A stretch of 40,140 bases of DNA, from contig NZ_SCFB01000003.1 of the NCBI RefSeq assembly GCF_004210305.1, forward strand, positions 1 through 40,140, written 5' to 3'. The translations under genes were made by a program, and so were the position numbers. Positions 1-8,636 of this stretch are shown here, piece after piece; position 1 is the first letter of the stretch, and each line of letters starts with the position of its first letter. The DNA is from Candidatus Finniella inopinata (GTDB lineage Bacteria; Pseudomonadota; Alphaproteobacteria; Paracaedibacterales; CAIULA01). Under the pieces are notes generated by a model that made no database searches, was not told the origin of the DNA, and worked only from the letters and a program-made list of their open reading frames with translations.

Positions 1-116
1 CCGAAAAAAACCTCGTAAAATTTTTCTCAATTAAAACAGAAATCTATGACTTATTCAATTGATGACACGCCCTAGATCAGCTTAAAGAAAAAATTGAAAA
101 GAATGATAATGAACGA

Positions 117-617
117 ATGGCTTTTGAAGCCAAGCAATCAGATGCGCAAAAAAAAATATTAGAAGCGCATGGACAGCTTACAACTGTTACACAAGAGCAA
201 TCCAATCTCGAAAGCTTTTTAGAAAAGGTGACTGAGCAGGTGAATAAAACTGAAAGTCTACAAACTGAATTAAAAACATTATTGGAAGAAATTAGTAAAA
301 AAACAGAAAAACCGACGACCTATTTTAGTCAATTCTATGCTGTCGTTGCTTCGAAAGTAGGAAGCGCCATCCCTGAAAGAGTTTCTGCAGCAGCAGCAAG
401 TGTTTCTTCGGCAGCATCTTCTATCATCCCTGACAGAGTGTCATCAGCTTGGGAATCACTTGGGGAATTTTTTTGGTCTAAACACGAAAAAGAATTAACG
501 GAATTCTGGAGTAAAAATGGAAAAGCTATCACGGAGATAAAAGGTGGATTAAGTGCACTGGAGGAATCAGTAAAAAAAATGATTTCAGATAATGCATCTG
601 CCGCTGCTCCTCGTTAA
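117..617 (+). CDS. Hypothetical coiled-coil protein, probably a 5'-truncated remnant
   Basis: I do not recognise this protein of 166 residues. The first half (about residues 1-65) is rich in Lys, Glu, Gln and Leu and looks like a coiled coil. The middle is an Ala/Ser-rich stretch holding two similar units, IPERVS and IPDRVS, and the C-terminus is charged and helical. No signal peptide or membrane segment is visible. The ATG at 117 has no Shine-Dalgarno sequence, and the same frame stays open upstream to position 66, just after two consecutive TGA codons (60-65). Beyond those stops the frame is open again to the window edge. The gene may therefore be the surviving 3' part of a longer coiled-coil gene whose start lies outside the window. 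The ORF itself is clear; whether it is expressed from 117 is doubtful. Confidence 0.45.
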   Translation: MAFEAKQSDAQKKILEAHGQLTTVTQEQSNLESFLEKVTEQVNKTESLQTELKTLLEEISKKTEKPTTYFSQFYAVVASKVGSAIPERVSAAAASVSSAASSIIPDRVSSAWESLGEFFWSKHEKELTEFWSKNGKAITEIKGGLSALEESVKKMISDNASAAAPR

Positions 618-635
618 CCACCCACTCTGTTTACA

Positions 636-673
636 CCAAAACCCTATTGCACACGTCTGCTTAAGGGTTTTGG
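636..673. terminator. Hairpin after the coiled-coil ORF
   Basis: The arms CCAAAACCCT (636-645) and AGGGTTTTGG (664-673) are perfectly complementary over 10 bp with an 18-nt loop. The hairpin lies 19 bp past the stop at 617. No run of T follows the stem, so it is not a classical intrinsic terminator. The rest of 618-854 shows no gene that I can support. Confidence 0.35.
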
Positions 674-854
674 AGCATTGCTCAAGGGTTAACAAATCTT
701 TAAAATGCGCCCTCTCTGGGACGTACCCAGCCCTATGGCGAAGAAATGAAACCAATCGAAATGGCACTGCCACCGTGCCTAAAAAAATTTTAGTTTGCGA
801 TTTTAGCTAATTATGAGAAGAATGGGCAAAGTTTTATGAACCTTAGTTACCCAT

Positions 855-1787
855 TTGACAGCTGTAAATAATCTTTCTACCCCCCAGGTACGCGAAAAAC
901 TTGTGAAGGCCGCTACCTATGCGGCTTTGGTGGTGGCTACTTTTTTGGTCATCGGCAAGTCGTTTGCCTGGTACATTACCAATTCTTTAAGTATCAAGGC
1001 ATCGTTGGTTGATTCGTTGCTGGATGCCTTTGCATCAATGATTAATTTCGTTGCTGTTCGTCATGCCTTGAAACCGGCCGATGCTGATCACCGATTTGGA
1101 CACGGCAAGGTTGAGGCGTTGGCCAGCTTGGCTCAGTCAGTATTCATTGCCTTATCATCCATGTGGTTGATGCATGAGGTGGTCGAGCGTTTTTATAATC
1201 CTACAACTCTCCATTATAATTCATGGGCTGTGGTTGTGATGATTGCATCGACTGTGCTGACAGCGATGTTAATTATGGGACAACGTTATGTTGTGAAACG
1301 AACCAATTCACTGGCCGTTTCCGCCGATGCGTTGCATTACCAAACGGACATCCTGACGAATCTGGGGGTTTTGGGAAGTTTCGCCCTGTCGTCCTATCTG
1401 CATTTAACATATTTAGATACGTTGGTGGGGGCTGCGATTGCCGTTTATATTCTGTTCGCTTCTTGGGAGATTTTAAAAAAATCCCTTGATATTTTGATGG
1501 ATCGCGAATTGCCTGACGAGACGCTGGCGGCGATTCGTCACATTGTTCAAAATCACCCTCAAGTGCTTGGAATTCATGACTTGCGCACACGAAGTTCGGG
1601 CCATAATGAGTTTATTCAAATGCATCTGGATTTAGAAGCCAGCCTCACCCTGGATCAAGCCCACCATATTGCCGAAGAAGTTGCCAATCAAATTTATGCA
1701 GCCTTTCCAACCGCCGAGGTTATTATTCACCAAGACCCCGTCGGCCGGTGCCGTCGACGTCACAGAAAGATGATTTTCCCGCAATGA
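855..1787 (+). CDS. Cation diffusion facilitator (FieF-like divalent metal efflux protein)
   Basis: A CDF transporter of 310 residues, expected to export divalent cations such as Zn or Fe across the inner membrane in exchange for protons. The N-terminal two thirds hold the hydrophobic segments. The family metal-site motifs are visible: DSLLDAF in TM2, HRFGHGKVEAL between TM2 and TM3 (the FieF-type signature) and ALHYQTD in TM5. The C-terminal cytoplasmic domain follows (about residues 215-300, containing HDLRTRSSG). The start is TTG at 855, because the frame is closed by TGA at 837 and the ATG at 836 is in another frame. The 3' end overlaps the ATG of rsmB by 4 bp (ATGA), so the two are probably translationally coupled. 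Metal specificity cannot be read from the sequence. Confidence 0.88.
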   Translation: MTAVNNLSTPQVREKLVKAATYAALVVATFLVIGKSFAWYITNSLSIKASLVDSLLDAFASMINFVAVRHALKPADADHRFGHGKVEALASLAQSVFIALSSMWLMHEVVERFYNPTTLHYNSWAVVVMIASTVLTAMLIMGQRYVVKRTNSLAVSADALHYQTDILTNLGVLGSFALSSYLHLTYLDTLVGAAIAVYILFASWEILKKSLDILMDRELPDETLAAIRHIVQNHPQVLGIHDLRTRSSGHNEFIQMHLDLEASLTLDQAHHIAEEVANQIYAAFPTAEVIIHQDPVGRCRRRHRKMIFPQ

Positions 1788-3061
1788 AAACAACCGCCCG
1801 TTATCAAACCGTTATCGAATTGATCGATGAAATTCTGGCTAGTCCAGATGTTCCCAGTGACCGATTATTGGTCGACTATTTTCGTCAACGACGCTTTATT
1901 GGAAGCCACGACAGACGATCTGTTCAAGAAAGCATCTATGCCATTTTGCGCCAGTGGCCTGTTTTAACGTTTTATCAGCGTCAGTTGGATGGACGTCAGG
2001 CGGTTTTATGGCATTTGCGGGTTTGTGAAAACAACTCTGTGGAAATGATAGAAGCCCTTTTTAATGGGGAACAGTATGGGCCACAGCCTTTATCAATAAC
2101 CGAGGCGCGCAGTTTGGAAATGATTCTGCCGGAATCCACATGGCCCGATTGGGTCAAGGCAGCGACGCCCGAATGGCTATGGCCTCATTGCCAAGAACGT
2201 TTTGGAGACCAGGCATTGGTTGAAATGCAGACCCTGAATCAGCCAGCAGGTTTCGATGTCAGAGTGAATTTGTTAAAAAATAGCCGGGATTCAGTTCTTA
2301 CGACATTGCAAAGTGAGGGCGTTAGGGTTACCCCAACGCCTTTAAGTCCCTGGGGTCTTCGCTTTGAAAGCCGTTATGCGTTGCAAAGCCATGATCTTTG
2401 GCAGAATGGGTCTCTGGAAGTTCAGGATGAAGGGTCGCAGTTGATTGCCTTGTTAACCGAAGCAGAACCCAGAATGCACGTACTTGATTTATGCGCGGGG
2501 GCAGGGGGCAAGACCCTGGCGCTGGCCGCAACCATGCAAAATAAGGGGATTCTTTTCGCCACCGACATTCATGAATGGCGTCTGAAACGGGCGAAGGAGC
2601 GGTTGCGTCGCGCCAGTGTTTCCAATGTGGAATGCCGTGTTCTGGGTGGAAGTTGGTTGAAACGGCAGGCGGGGCGGTTTGATCGGGTGTTGATCGACGC
2701 GCCTTGTTCCGGTAGTGGTACGTGGCGACGCAATCCCGATTTGAAGATTCGTTTCAAGCCCCAGGATTTAAAGGAATTGCAGGAAAAGCAACAGCACATT
2801 CTTGATATGGCCGTGCAGGCGGTTAAGCCAGGCGGATACTTAATTTATGCCACCTGTTCTGTTCTAAGGTCAGAGAATGAAGATCAAATCGATCAATTCC
2901 TAAGCAAACACAGTACGTTTTCGTTGGTGGATATTCGGGAGGTGTGGCAAAAGCACCTAACATCAGTTTGTCCTGCCCAAGGACCAACCCTTCAACTGAC
3001 GCCCCACCGTGACCAGACCGATGCCTTTTTTGTAGGGATTTTACGAAAATTGTCTATTTAA
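1784..3061 (+). CDS. rsmB: 16S rRNA (cytosine-C5) methyltransferase RsmB/NOL1/NOP2/Sun family
   Basis: A SAM-dependent RNA m5C methyltransferase of 425 residues, close to the usual RsmB length. The N-terminal 130 residues resemble the NusB-like RNA-binding domain. The Rossmann domain shows motif I (DLCAGAGGKTLALA), motif IV with the conserved Pro-Cys (DAPCSGSGTWRRNPD) and motif VI with the catalytic Cys (YATCSVLRSEN). In E. coli this enzyme modifies C967 of 16S rRNA; the same role is inferred here. The start is placed at ATG 1784, which overlaps the preceding stop by 4 bp. An in-frame ATG at 1748 would give a 40 bp overlap and 12 extra residues with no family similarity. Orthology to RsmB rather than another NSUN-type enzyme is likely but not proven. 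Confidence 0.85.
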   Translation: MKTTARYQTVIELIDEILASPDVPSDRLLVDYFRQRRFIGSHDRRSVQESIYAILRQWPVLTFYQRQLDGRQAVLWHLRVCENNSVEMIEALFNGEQYGPQPLSITEARSLEMILPESTWPDWVKAATPEWLWPHCQERFGDQALVEMQTLNQPAGFDVRVNLLKNSRDSVLTTLQSEGVRVTPTPLSPWGLRFESRYALQSHDLWQNGSLEVQDEGSQLIALLTEAEPRMHVLDLCAGAGGKTLALAATMQNKGILFATDIHEWRLKRAKERLRRASVSNVECRVLGGSWLKRQAGRFDRVLIDAPCSGSGTWRRNPDLKIRFKPQDLKELQEKQQHILDMAVQAVKPGGYLIYATCSVLRSENEDQIDQFLSKHSTFSLVDIREVWQKHLTSVCPAQGPTLQLTPHRDQTDAFFVGILRKLSI

Positions 3062-3123
3062 CAATATATTAACTTTATAATGATATAAATAAGACTTAAC
3101 AGTTTTTTATAGGAATTATAGAG

Positions 3124-3975
3124 ATGAAATGCAATGCAGCATGTCAATTGGTTTCGGTTTTATTATTGTCAACTTTTTCGGGGACGGGGTATGCTGCTGA
3201 CGGGCCTCGTTTTGCGGGGCCGACGTATCTTAATGCGCCCCAAAGCAACTCCTCAAGGTTCCGTATTTATCATGGTTTTGATTTGGCATTTATGATGGCA
3301 AAGAGTGCAAGTGATGTAAATCCTACTTTTAATGGGGCAGATACAACGCCCATCTCAGATTCAGTTAGATTAAAACGCATTGCCGATATGGGATACACGC
3401 ACATACAGATTTCACCCCCTCATACAATTACGCCAACCTCTCACAACACTTTTGGGCCTACGTCCACCACTGTTGTGGTTACGACCCTCACGCCGGCTAT
3501 CACAGCTCCTTCTAGCACCGTTAACGGGACAGCCGAACTAAAAAGTACTATCAACGTTAATGCCAAACCCAGCAATCTCGCTAAATTTGGATTTTTGCCA
3601 TCAGGTGATGTCGCGAATCCCACCCCCACCGTCACTATTAATAATCAGCTGGTAAATAGTGGTGTCAAGAGCACAGCTGTCGTTATACAAAACCCTACGC
3701 AAGTTGATCACGATTATTGGTATCTTTCTTATCAGCCTTATATTTGTGTTTTGGATGCCGCCTATCAAAGTGAGCTGAATGCTGTGTTTGGGACAGCAAA
3801 CGGTTCTCCTAATAAACCTATTTCCAATTATGGCATTACGTTGGGTGATGGAACAGTTGTGGGATTCCGTTTAGGTAATGATCGGTATGGTTCACTTGCC
3901 GACCTTGTCACCCTTATCCAGAATGCAAGACAATATGGTCTGGGCATTGTTCATGGCGATTGCACTGAAAATTAG
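3124..3975 (+). pseudogene. Secreted GH13 amylase-like protein, 5' part, interrupted by an ISAs1 element
   Basis: This is the N-terminal part of a GH13 alpha-amylase-like protein. Residues 1-24 form a signal peptide ending near GTGYAADG. The segment YHGFDLAF and the stretch around YLSYQPYICVL match the intact paralogue at 33757-35697 (YHAFDLPY, YLAYQPYVCVL). Compared with that paralogue there is an extra Thr/Ser/Asn-rich insertion of roughly 85 residues (about residues 108-195). The genuine coding sequence ends at 3951 (codon 276). The last seven codons and the stop at 3975 come from the inserted element. The gene resumes in the same frame after the target duplication, at 5415. A good start is ATG 3124, a few bases after GGAATTATAGAG. 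Confidence 0.85.
3944..3951. repeat. Target-site duplication, left copy (GCATTGTT)
   Basis: The 8 bp GCATTGTT directly left of the IS end is repeated directly right of the other end at 5407-5414. An 8 bp duplication fits ISAs1-family insertion and shows that this copy transposed here and has stayed in place since. Confidence 0.92.
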
Positions 3976-5406
3976 TTTAGTATTCTAAAAATTATTTCCT
4001 AATTTTTTATTCGGCTTTTCTGCTGTTCTATCCGTTGTTATTATTCTTTTTTCTCAATAAAGAAAAAGGAAACAGGGATGCAGTTATCAGATACTTTCCT
4101 CAAACATTTTGAACCTCTTGCCGATCCTCGTATTGATAACCACAACAAGCTTCACAAATTGCACGATATCTTGGTAATAACAATATTGGCCACAATTTGT
4201 GGCGCTGATAACTGGGTTGATATTAGTGAATTTGGCAAAGCCAAATACGATTGGTTATCAACATTTCTCGAGCTGCCTAATGGTGTGCCATCTCATGATA
4301 CTTTTGGCCGTGTGTTTTCCATACTTGACCCAGAGCAATTTGAATCCTGCTTTTATGCATGGATCAAGTCACTCTCTATCGATGTTAATTCTGAGATTAT
4401 TGCTATTGATGGAAAAACGCTACGGGGTTCTGGCAACAGAAGAAAAGAGAAAAAAGCCCTACACATTGTAAGTGCCTGGGCAAGCAATCAAAGTCTTCTT
4501 TTAGGGCAAGTTAAAACGGATGAAAAATCCAATGAAATTACAGCCATTCCAAAATTACTCAAGATGATTGATGTTACTGGTAGTACAGTCACCATTGACG
4601 CCATGGGTTGTCAGCAGTCAATTGCTGAAGAGATCTTAATTCAAGGTGCAGACTACGTATTAGCTCTAAAAGATAATCAACCGAAGCTTCATGAAATGGT
4701 CAAGGCAATTTTCCATATAGGAGAATCACGTCAGTACAAGAAGATGCTTAATCGACGGAAAGTAGAGAAGATCCATGATCATGGTCGCATAGAAACACGT
4801 CGCTATACATTAGTATCAGCACGCGATCCGGCAGTATTTCAACTTCGTTGGCCTGGGTTAAAGGGTGTTGGCATGCTTGAAACAACACGCACAACTAATA
4901 ATCAGGTTGAGCGTAGTACCCGCTACTTTCTAACAAGTTTAGCCTATGAAAATATTGATCAGTTTATGGTTGCTGTCAGAAAACACTGGAACATAGAAAT
5001 TAACCTGCACTGGTCTTTGGATGTAGGTTTTAGGGAAGACCATAACCAGGTGCATGTTGGCCACGCGGCCAAGAATTTGGCTGTCATGAGACGTATTGCT
5101 TTGAATCTACTCAAGCAAGAAAAAACGAATAAACGAGGGGTGAGCTGTCGACGGAAGGTAGCAGGCTGGGACAACAAATACTTATTGAAAATTCTAACCG
5201 CTGACCACAATTTAAAGCGCGTTTGAGCGGATTGACTGATATAAACGGTAAGTCTTTTAAAGGGGAGGATAGTGTCTAAAAATAAAAAAAACAGGAAGTA
5301 GATCTCTCAAAACCTACAAAATCAAATCAATCTACAAAAGTTTGGGAAATAGCAGAAACCGTAATTTTAAAAACTAGGCTGAGGAGATGTCAGTGCAATC
5401 GCCATG
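3952..5406 (+). mobile_element. Complete ISAs1-family insertion sequence (1,455 bp)
   Basis: The element is bounded by perfect 17 bp terminal inverted repeats. The left end reads CATGGCGATTGCACTGA (3952-3968) and the right end is its exact reverse complement (5390-5406). It carries one transposase gene (4078-5226) and is flanked by the 8 bp duplication GCATTGTT. About 180 bp lie between the transposase stop and the right end, with no supported gene. A second copy, inverted, starts at 40066, and the 75 visible bases are identical to 5332-5406. The element splits a GH13 amylase-like gene. The intact ends, intact transposase and identical second end indicate recent activity. Confidence 0.95.
4078..5226 (+). 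CDS. ISAs1-family DDE transposase
   Basis: A full-length transposase of 382 residues, similar to the H-repeat/YhhI group. Family features are visible: an N-terminal segment containing DPRIDNHNKLHKLHDILVI, the catalytic-region motif EIIAIDGKTLRGSG, TIDAMGCQ followed by YVLALKDNQ, and the C-terminal HWNIEINLHWSLDVGFRED with conserved acidic residues. The start ATG at 4078 follows AAGGAAACAGGG. The gene is the only one in the element, lies 126 bp from the left inverted repeat, and shows no frameshift, so it is probably functional. Confidence 0.93.
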   Translation: MQLSDTFLKHFEPLADPRIDNHNKLHKLHDILVITILATICGADNWVDISEFGKAKYDWLSTFLELPNGVPSHDTFGRVFSILDPEQFESCFYAWIKSLSIDVNSEIIAIDGKTLRGSGNRRKEKKALHIVSAWASNQSLLLGQVKTDEKSNEITAIPKLLKMIDVTGSTVTIDAMGCQQSIAEEILIQGADYVLALKDNQPKLHEMVKAIFHIGESRQYKKMLNRRKVEKIHDHGRIETRRYTLVSARDPAVFQLRWPGLKGVGMLETTRTTNNQVERSTRYFLTSLAYENIDQFMVAVRKHWNIEINLHWSLDVGFREDHNQVHVGHAAKNLAVMRRIALNLLKQEKTNKRGVSCRRKVAGWDNKYLLKILTADHNLKRV

Positions 5407-5414
5407 GCATTGTT
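5407..5414. repeat. Target-site duplication, right copy (GCATTGTT)
   Basis: Exact repeat of 3944-3951 directly outside the right inverted repeat. Removing the element together with one copy restores the amylase-like reading frame. Confidence 0.92.
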
Positions 5415-7361
5415 GTCGATGTAGCCTTTCACCAACTTGGATGGCAAAGCCCGGTATTCTTTAATTATGGTTCTAACACATACAATAAAAGTGATAACAT
5501 ATTTCCATTTGGTACAAGTACAGTTTTCGGTAATAGCACTATAAATAATACGGGCGAATTTCCCTTCTATGCGGTTAACTATCCCCCTGTCGCTGCAACA
5601 CCTTTCGATATTCAATATTTTTCGTCAGGCTCCATAAATAATGGACAGATTGCAGCGAAGTCTCTTAATGCGAATGTTCTTTTGAATGCTAAAACGTTTG
5701 GTTTAACCTCTTCAACTTATGCAAGTTCAACAGGCTCCCAAGTTCCAACAGATTTCATTCTCCCTAATAAGACAAATGGAAGCGCTTGGAATTTTGGTCC
5801 ACCTCTTGATCCTTCTTCCCCAGGCGTACAAACGATGATTGCGGGATATATGCAATTGCTTTACGACGTCGGCGTTGTCGGCATTCGTATCGATGACGTG
5901 GGGGACACCATTACTAATAATGGGAATATAACAAATCTTAAAAATATCTTCGCAGCAAAACCTCAGAATGCGGCGGCGACCAGTAAACCACCTTTCAGTC
6001 TTTTTCAAATGGGCTATGCGGAGTATTGGAATCCACAAACAAGCGCTTTGATACCTTATGAAGGCGTCACGCCTTTTGAAGATTTTCCTTTGTGGCAGCA
6101 ATTGTATCAATGTTTTGCGTATAATAACCCGCTTAGTAATTTGATTATGCCAAACGCTATTGGAAATGCTCCCTCTGGAAAATTTTCCGTGAATCACGAC
6201 AGATATCCCTTGGTATCCGGGACGGAGGGATTTTATGGAAATAAAAACCCTAATGATGTTTTCCAAACGACCCAGTCACAATTAGCCATTTCTTATTTGT
6301 GTTCAGCACGTGATGGTTCGCCCTTGATTATCCGTTTTGAGGACGAGAGAGATGGCACTGCGACGCTCAATAAAACGTTAATCCAGCGTGCCTTGGCCTT
6401 TCGAACCTTGATGGAACAATTCCGTGCGCCCCACGAATATATGGCAGCCATGCCTTCAAATAACAACAACGTTCTGCTCATTGCTCGTCAATATGGTTTC
6501 GTCATCATTAACAATGGTGGTAACCCCTATACGGCAGCGCAAGTGGATTTCAATAGGTTAGCTTCAAACGGCGTTCCGCTTTCGTACTATATTCCGGCTG
6601 GGACATATCAAGAAGTGTCAGGTTTAGTATCCCAGTCGTCAAAGACACTTGCAACAACACCTGCAACGATAACAACAGCACCTATGGCACTACCAGCACA
6701 ACCTACACGGCAAGGTGTTTACTACGGTCAGAATTATAATGGTGCAACAACCTATCAATATAGCGGAATAAACAGCCAATACCAAATAGCGTGGTCAGTA
6801 GGGACGCAAGCAGCTCCCAAGACCATTACGACAACCCCACCTATCTCTTCTTACGCTTTCCCTTCCAGCACGGCACCCAAGAGCCCCTTTGATAGTCTGG
6901 CCGTTGATGCCAATAATGCAAGGTTTTTTGTCCTCACAAATCCTTCTACACCCCAAAGCAGTTGCGATGTGACCTTCGCGTGTCCTTCTACGGCTTCACA
7001 ACAAACCGCGATTGCGGGAAATCATCCTTTATTGGGAAATTGGGGAATTCGTCCTGACCTTTTGAATCTTATGATGCAGGTGACTCCGACAACGGGAACC
7101 ACTTGGAATTCTCTCCCCTTAGGCTTCCCCGCCGGCTTGCCCATTCAGTATAAAAACGTCCAGGCTACAAGTAATGGGATAAATCGCTGGGAACAGGTTG
7201 GAGCCAATGGTGCGACCAATCGAAGCCTTACGGTTCCTACGCCTCCTGCCAGTGGTACCACCACTACGACCACCAACGGTGTTACAATTGTCACCACTGC
7301 AGCCACTTCGACTGCCGCTGCTACTGCAACCATCACTCCCTCCAGCATCACCTGGCAGTAA
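5407..7361 (+). pseudogene. Secreted GH13 amylase-like protein, 3' part, with CBM20-like domain
   Basis: Continuation of the gene begun at 3124; the first 8 bp are the right target duplication. Joining codon 276 to 5415 gives one open frame of 924 residues. In that numbering the nucleophile is D436 (GIRIDD), the acid/base E479 (GYAEYWN) and the third acid D538 (VNHDRYP). Region I, DAVLNH in the paralogue, reads DVAFHQ here, so the conserved Asn-His is lost. Region II also lacks the usual His. A Thr-rich linker leads to a CBM20-like starch-binding domain at about residues 785-885 (AGNHPLLGNWG, later INRWEQVGANGATNRSLTVP). The end is Thr/Ala-rich. Without the 5' part and its signal peptide this fragment is unlikely to be exported. 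An internal start near 5682 is possible but unsupported. Confidence 0.85.
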
Positions 7362-7377
7362 AGCTCGACCCCCCTTG

Positions 7378-7440
7378 TCACCCCCGCAAAGGCGGGGGTC
7401 CAGTTATATTTATTTTCTGGATCCCGTCTGCACGGGAATG
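7378..7440. repeat. Dispersed palindromic element between convergent genes
   Basis: Two stable hairpins lie side by side. ACCCCCGC/GCGGGGGT (7380-7387 and 7392-7399) has the loop AAAG, and CCCGT/ACGGG (7423-7427 and 7432-7436) has the loop CTGC. They are joined by the outer pair TCCAG/CTGGA (7399-7403 and 7417-7421). On the minus strand it encodes the shadow peptide WTPAFAGVT, which is typical of intergenic palindromic repeats seen in many proteobacteria. It lies between the amylase-like gene and the minus-strand DUF1849 gene and could end transcription from both sides. Only one copy is visible in this window. Confidence 0.6.
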
Positions 7441-7474
7441 AGAACGGTGACTGCAGACTCTCCCCCAACGATCC

Positions 7475-8281
7475 TCAGTGGGAATAAATAGTGACGTCTT
7501 TCAAGGTCATCGTTGTTTGAAGCGTTTTTTCGCCATATTCCATGGGCACCTCCATGGATAAAATAATGCCAGACTTTAAAATGGTTTGCGTCATCTCAAA
7601 ATCGGGGTCAATTTCCTTGCTGTCTGGTTGAAAAAATGCCATGTGCAAGGACCAAGCTTTATCCGCGTCAATTAAGTCCTTGTTATTTAGAACAAGTGCT
7701 GGCGTCAAAGGGGTCATGATCACATTGACTTTCTCCACGGCATCTTGTGTGCTGTACGTCCCATCAAAAACGGCTTGATTGGAAAGGTTAAGGGCTTCTT
7801 TTTCAATGACTTTTTCAATGGTTTGCAGAATTTTATTAAGATAATGCAAAGGAAACAAGGTGCCAGGATTCAAACGAACCAGGCAGGCCTTCGGTTGTTG
7901 ATAAACGGCCATACCTGGATCAAAGGGGTCTGTCGTTGCGTGCCCATGGGTATAATCCACAATCCTGCCGTTATGCGACGACGTGGTCGTAAAGATGTAA
8001 TATTTGCCATCTTTTGATTCCCATGAAGCAATCGTAGTCCGGAATTCATCCGCTTTATCGGTGAAATTATTCACAGAAACCATAAATTGTTGTTCGAAAG
8101 TCCAACCCGCCCCCGTATCACGTATATCCATCGTCATGGATCCTGTGACTGAACTTTCCTGGCCTTTTGCAGGCTTACTTAAAGCAATCGTATACGAAGC
8201 CTTATGAGGCACGATATTTCCCAAGGCACAGGTAAGCGTTGCAAACAAGATTAACGGAATTTTTAACACAAAAACTTTCAT
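7475..8281 (-). CDS. DUF1849/EipB-like periplasmic envelope protein
   Basis: An exported protein of 268 residues with an N-terminal signal peptide (MKVFVLKIPLILFATLTCAL). The mature part resembles the DUF1849/EipB family of alphaproteobacterial periplasmic proteins, which contribute to envelope integrity. Visible points are the opening HKASYTIAL, VTGSMTMDI, GWTFEQQF, VFDGT and the late segment SGIILSMEVPMEYG. The Cys usually placed before GW in EipB is absent here (TGAGW), so the family disulfide may be missing. The start is taken at ATG 8281; a GTG at 8299 would add six hydrophobic residues. It converges on the amylase-like gene, separated by the palindromic element. The assignment rests on motif recall only. 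Confidence 0.62.
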   Translation of the reverse strand: MKVFVLKIPLILFATLTCALGNIVPHKASYTIALSKPAKGQESSVTGSMTMDIRDTGAGWTFEQQFMVSVNNFTDKADEFRTTIASWESKDGKYYIFTTTSSHNGRIVDYTHGHATTDPFDPGMAVYQQPKACLVRLNPGTLFPLHYLNKILQTIEKVIEKEALNLSNQAVFDGTYSTQDAVEKVNVIMTPLTPALVLNNKDLIDADKAWSLHMAFFQPDSKEIDPDFEMTQTILKSGIILSMEVPMEYGEKTLQTTMTLKDVTIYSH

Positions 8282-8516
8282 AAAAAACAAGAGAAACACA
8301 CGTCGTGATTATGACGGTAACGGTCATAACTTTAAAACAGGTTTTTCCTTGCGTTCAATAAAAGTTTCCCTATGCAAAAATTTCTGTTCCACAAATTGAC
8401 CAAAAAGTCACTGCCTATATTTTGCATTGTTGCTGCCTCTGGCAAAAGTAGAGGGTTGATCAAAGCGAGCAGATTTGTTATTCCTGAATAAGGTCATTTC
8501 AATAAATGATCAAAAA

Positions 8517-8601
8517 GCGGGCGTGGTGGAATTGGCAGACACACCAGACTTAGGATCTGGCGACGCAAGTCTTGGGGGTTCAAGTCCCTCCGCCCGCACC
8601 A
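8517..8601 (+). tRNA. tRNA-Leu (UAG)
   Basis: A complete class II tRNA of 85 nt. The acceptor stem GCGGGCG (8517-8523) pairs with CGCCCGC (8591-8597). The anticodon stem CCAGA/TCTGG encloses the loop CTTAGGA with anticodon TAG at 8551-8553. A long variable arm is present, the T-loop is TTCAAGT, and CCA is encoded at 8599-8601. It reads CUA codons and, through wobble, other CUN codons. It lies 35 bp upstream of tig on the same strand. Confidence 0.96.
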
Positions 8602-8636
8602 TTTAAAGTAGGCACTTTCTCAAGGTATTAAGCAGT

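Noticed and set aside
5682-7361. The open frame from TTG 5682 as an independent gene
   Set aside because: The same frame is open back to the IS end, and its product continues the protein started at 3124. A separate start has no ribosome site support.
7145-7468. Minus-strand ORF containing WTPAFAGVT
   Set aside because: It runs antisense to the amylase-like 3' end and through the palindromic element. Such peptides are a by-product of these repeats.
8385-8420. TTGACC...TATTTT as a promoter for tRNA-Leu and tig
   Set aside because: The spacer is only about 16 bp, the elements are weak and they sit about 100 bp upstream. I could not separate it from AT-rich background.
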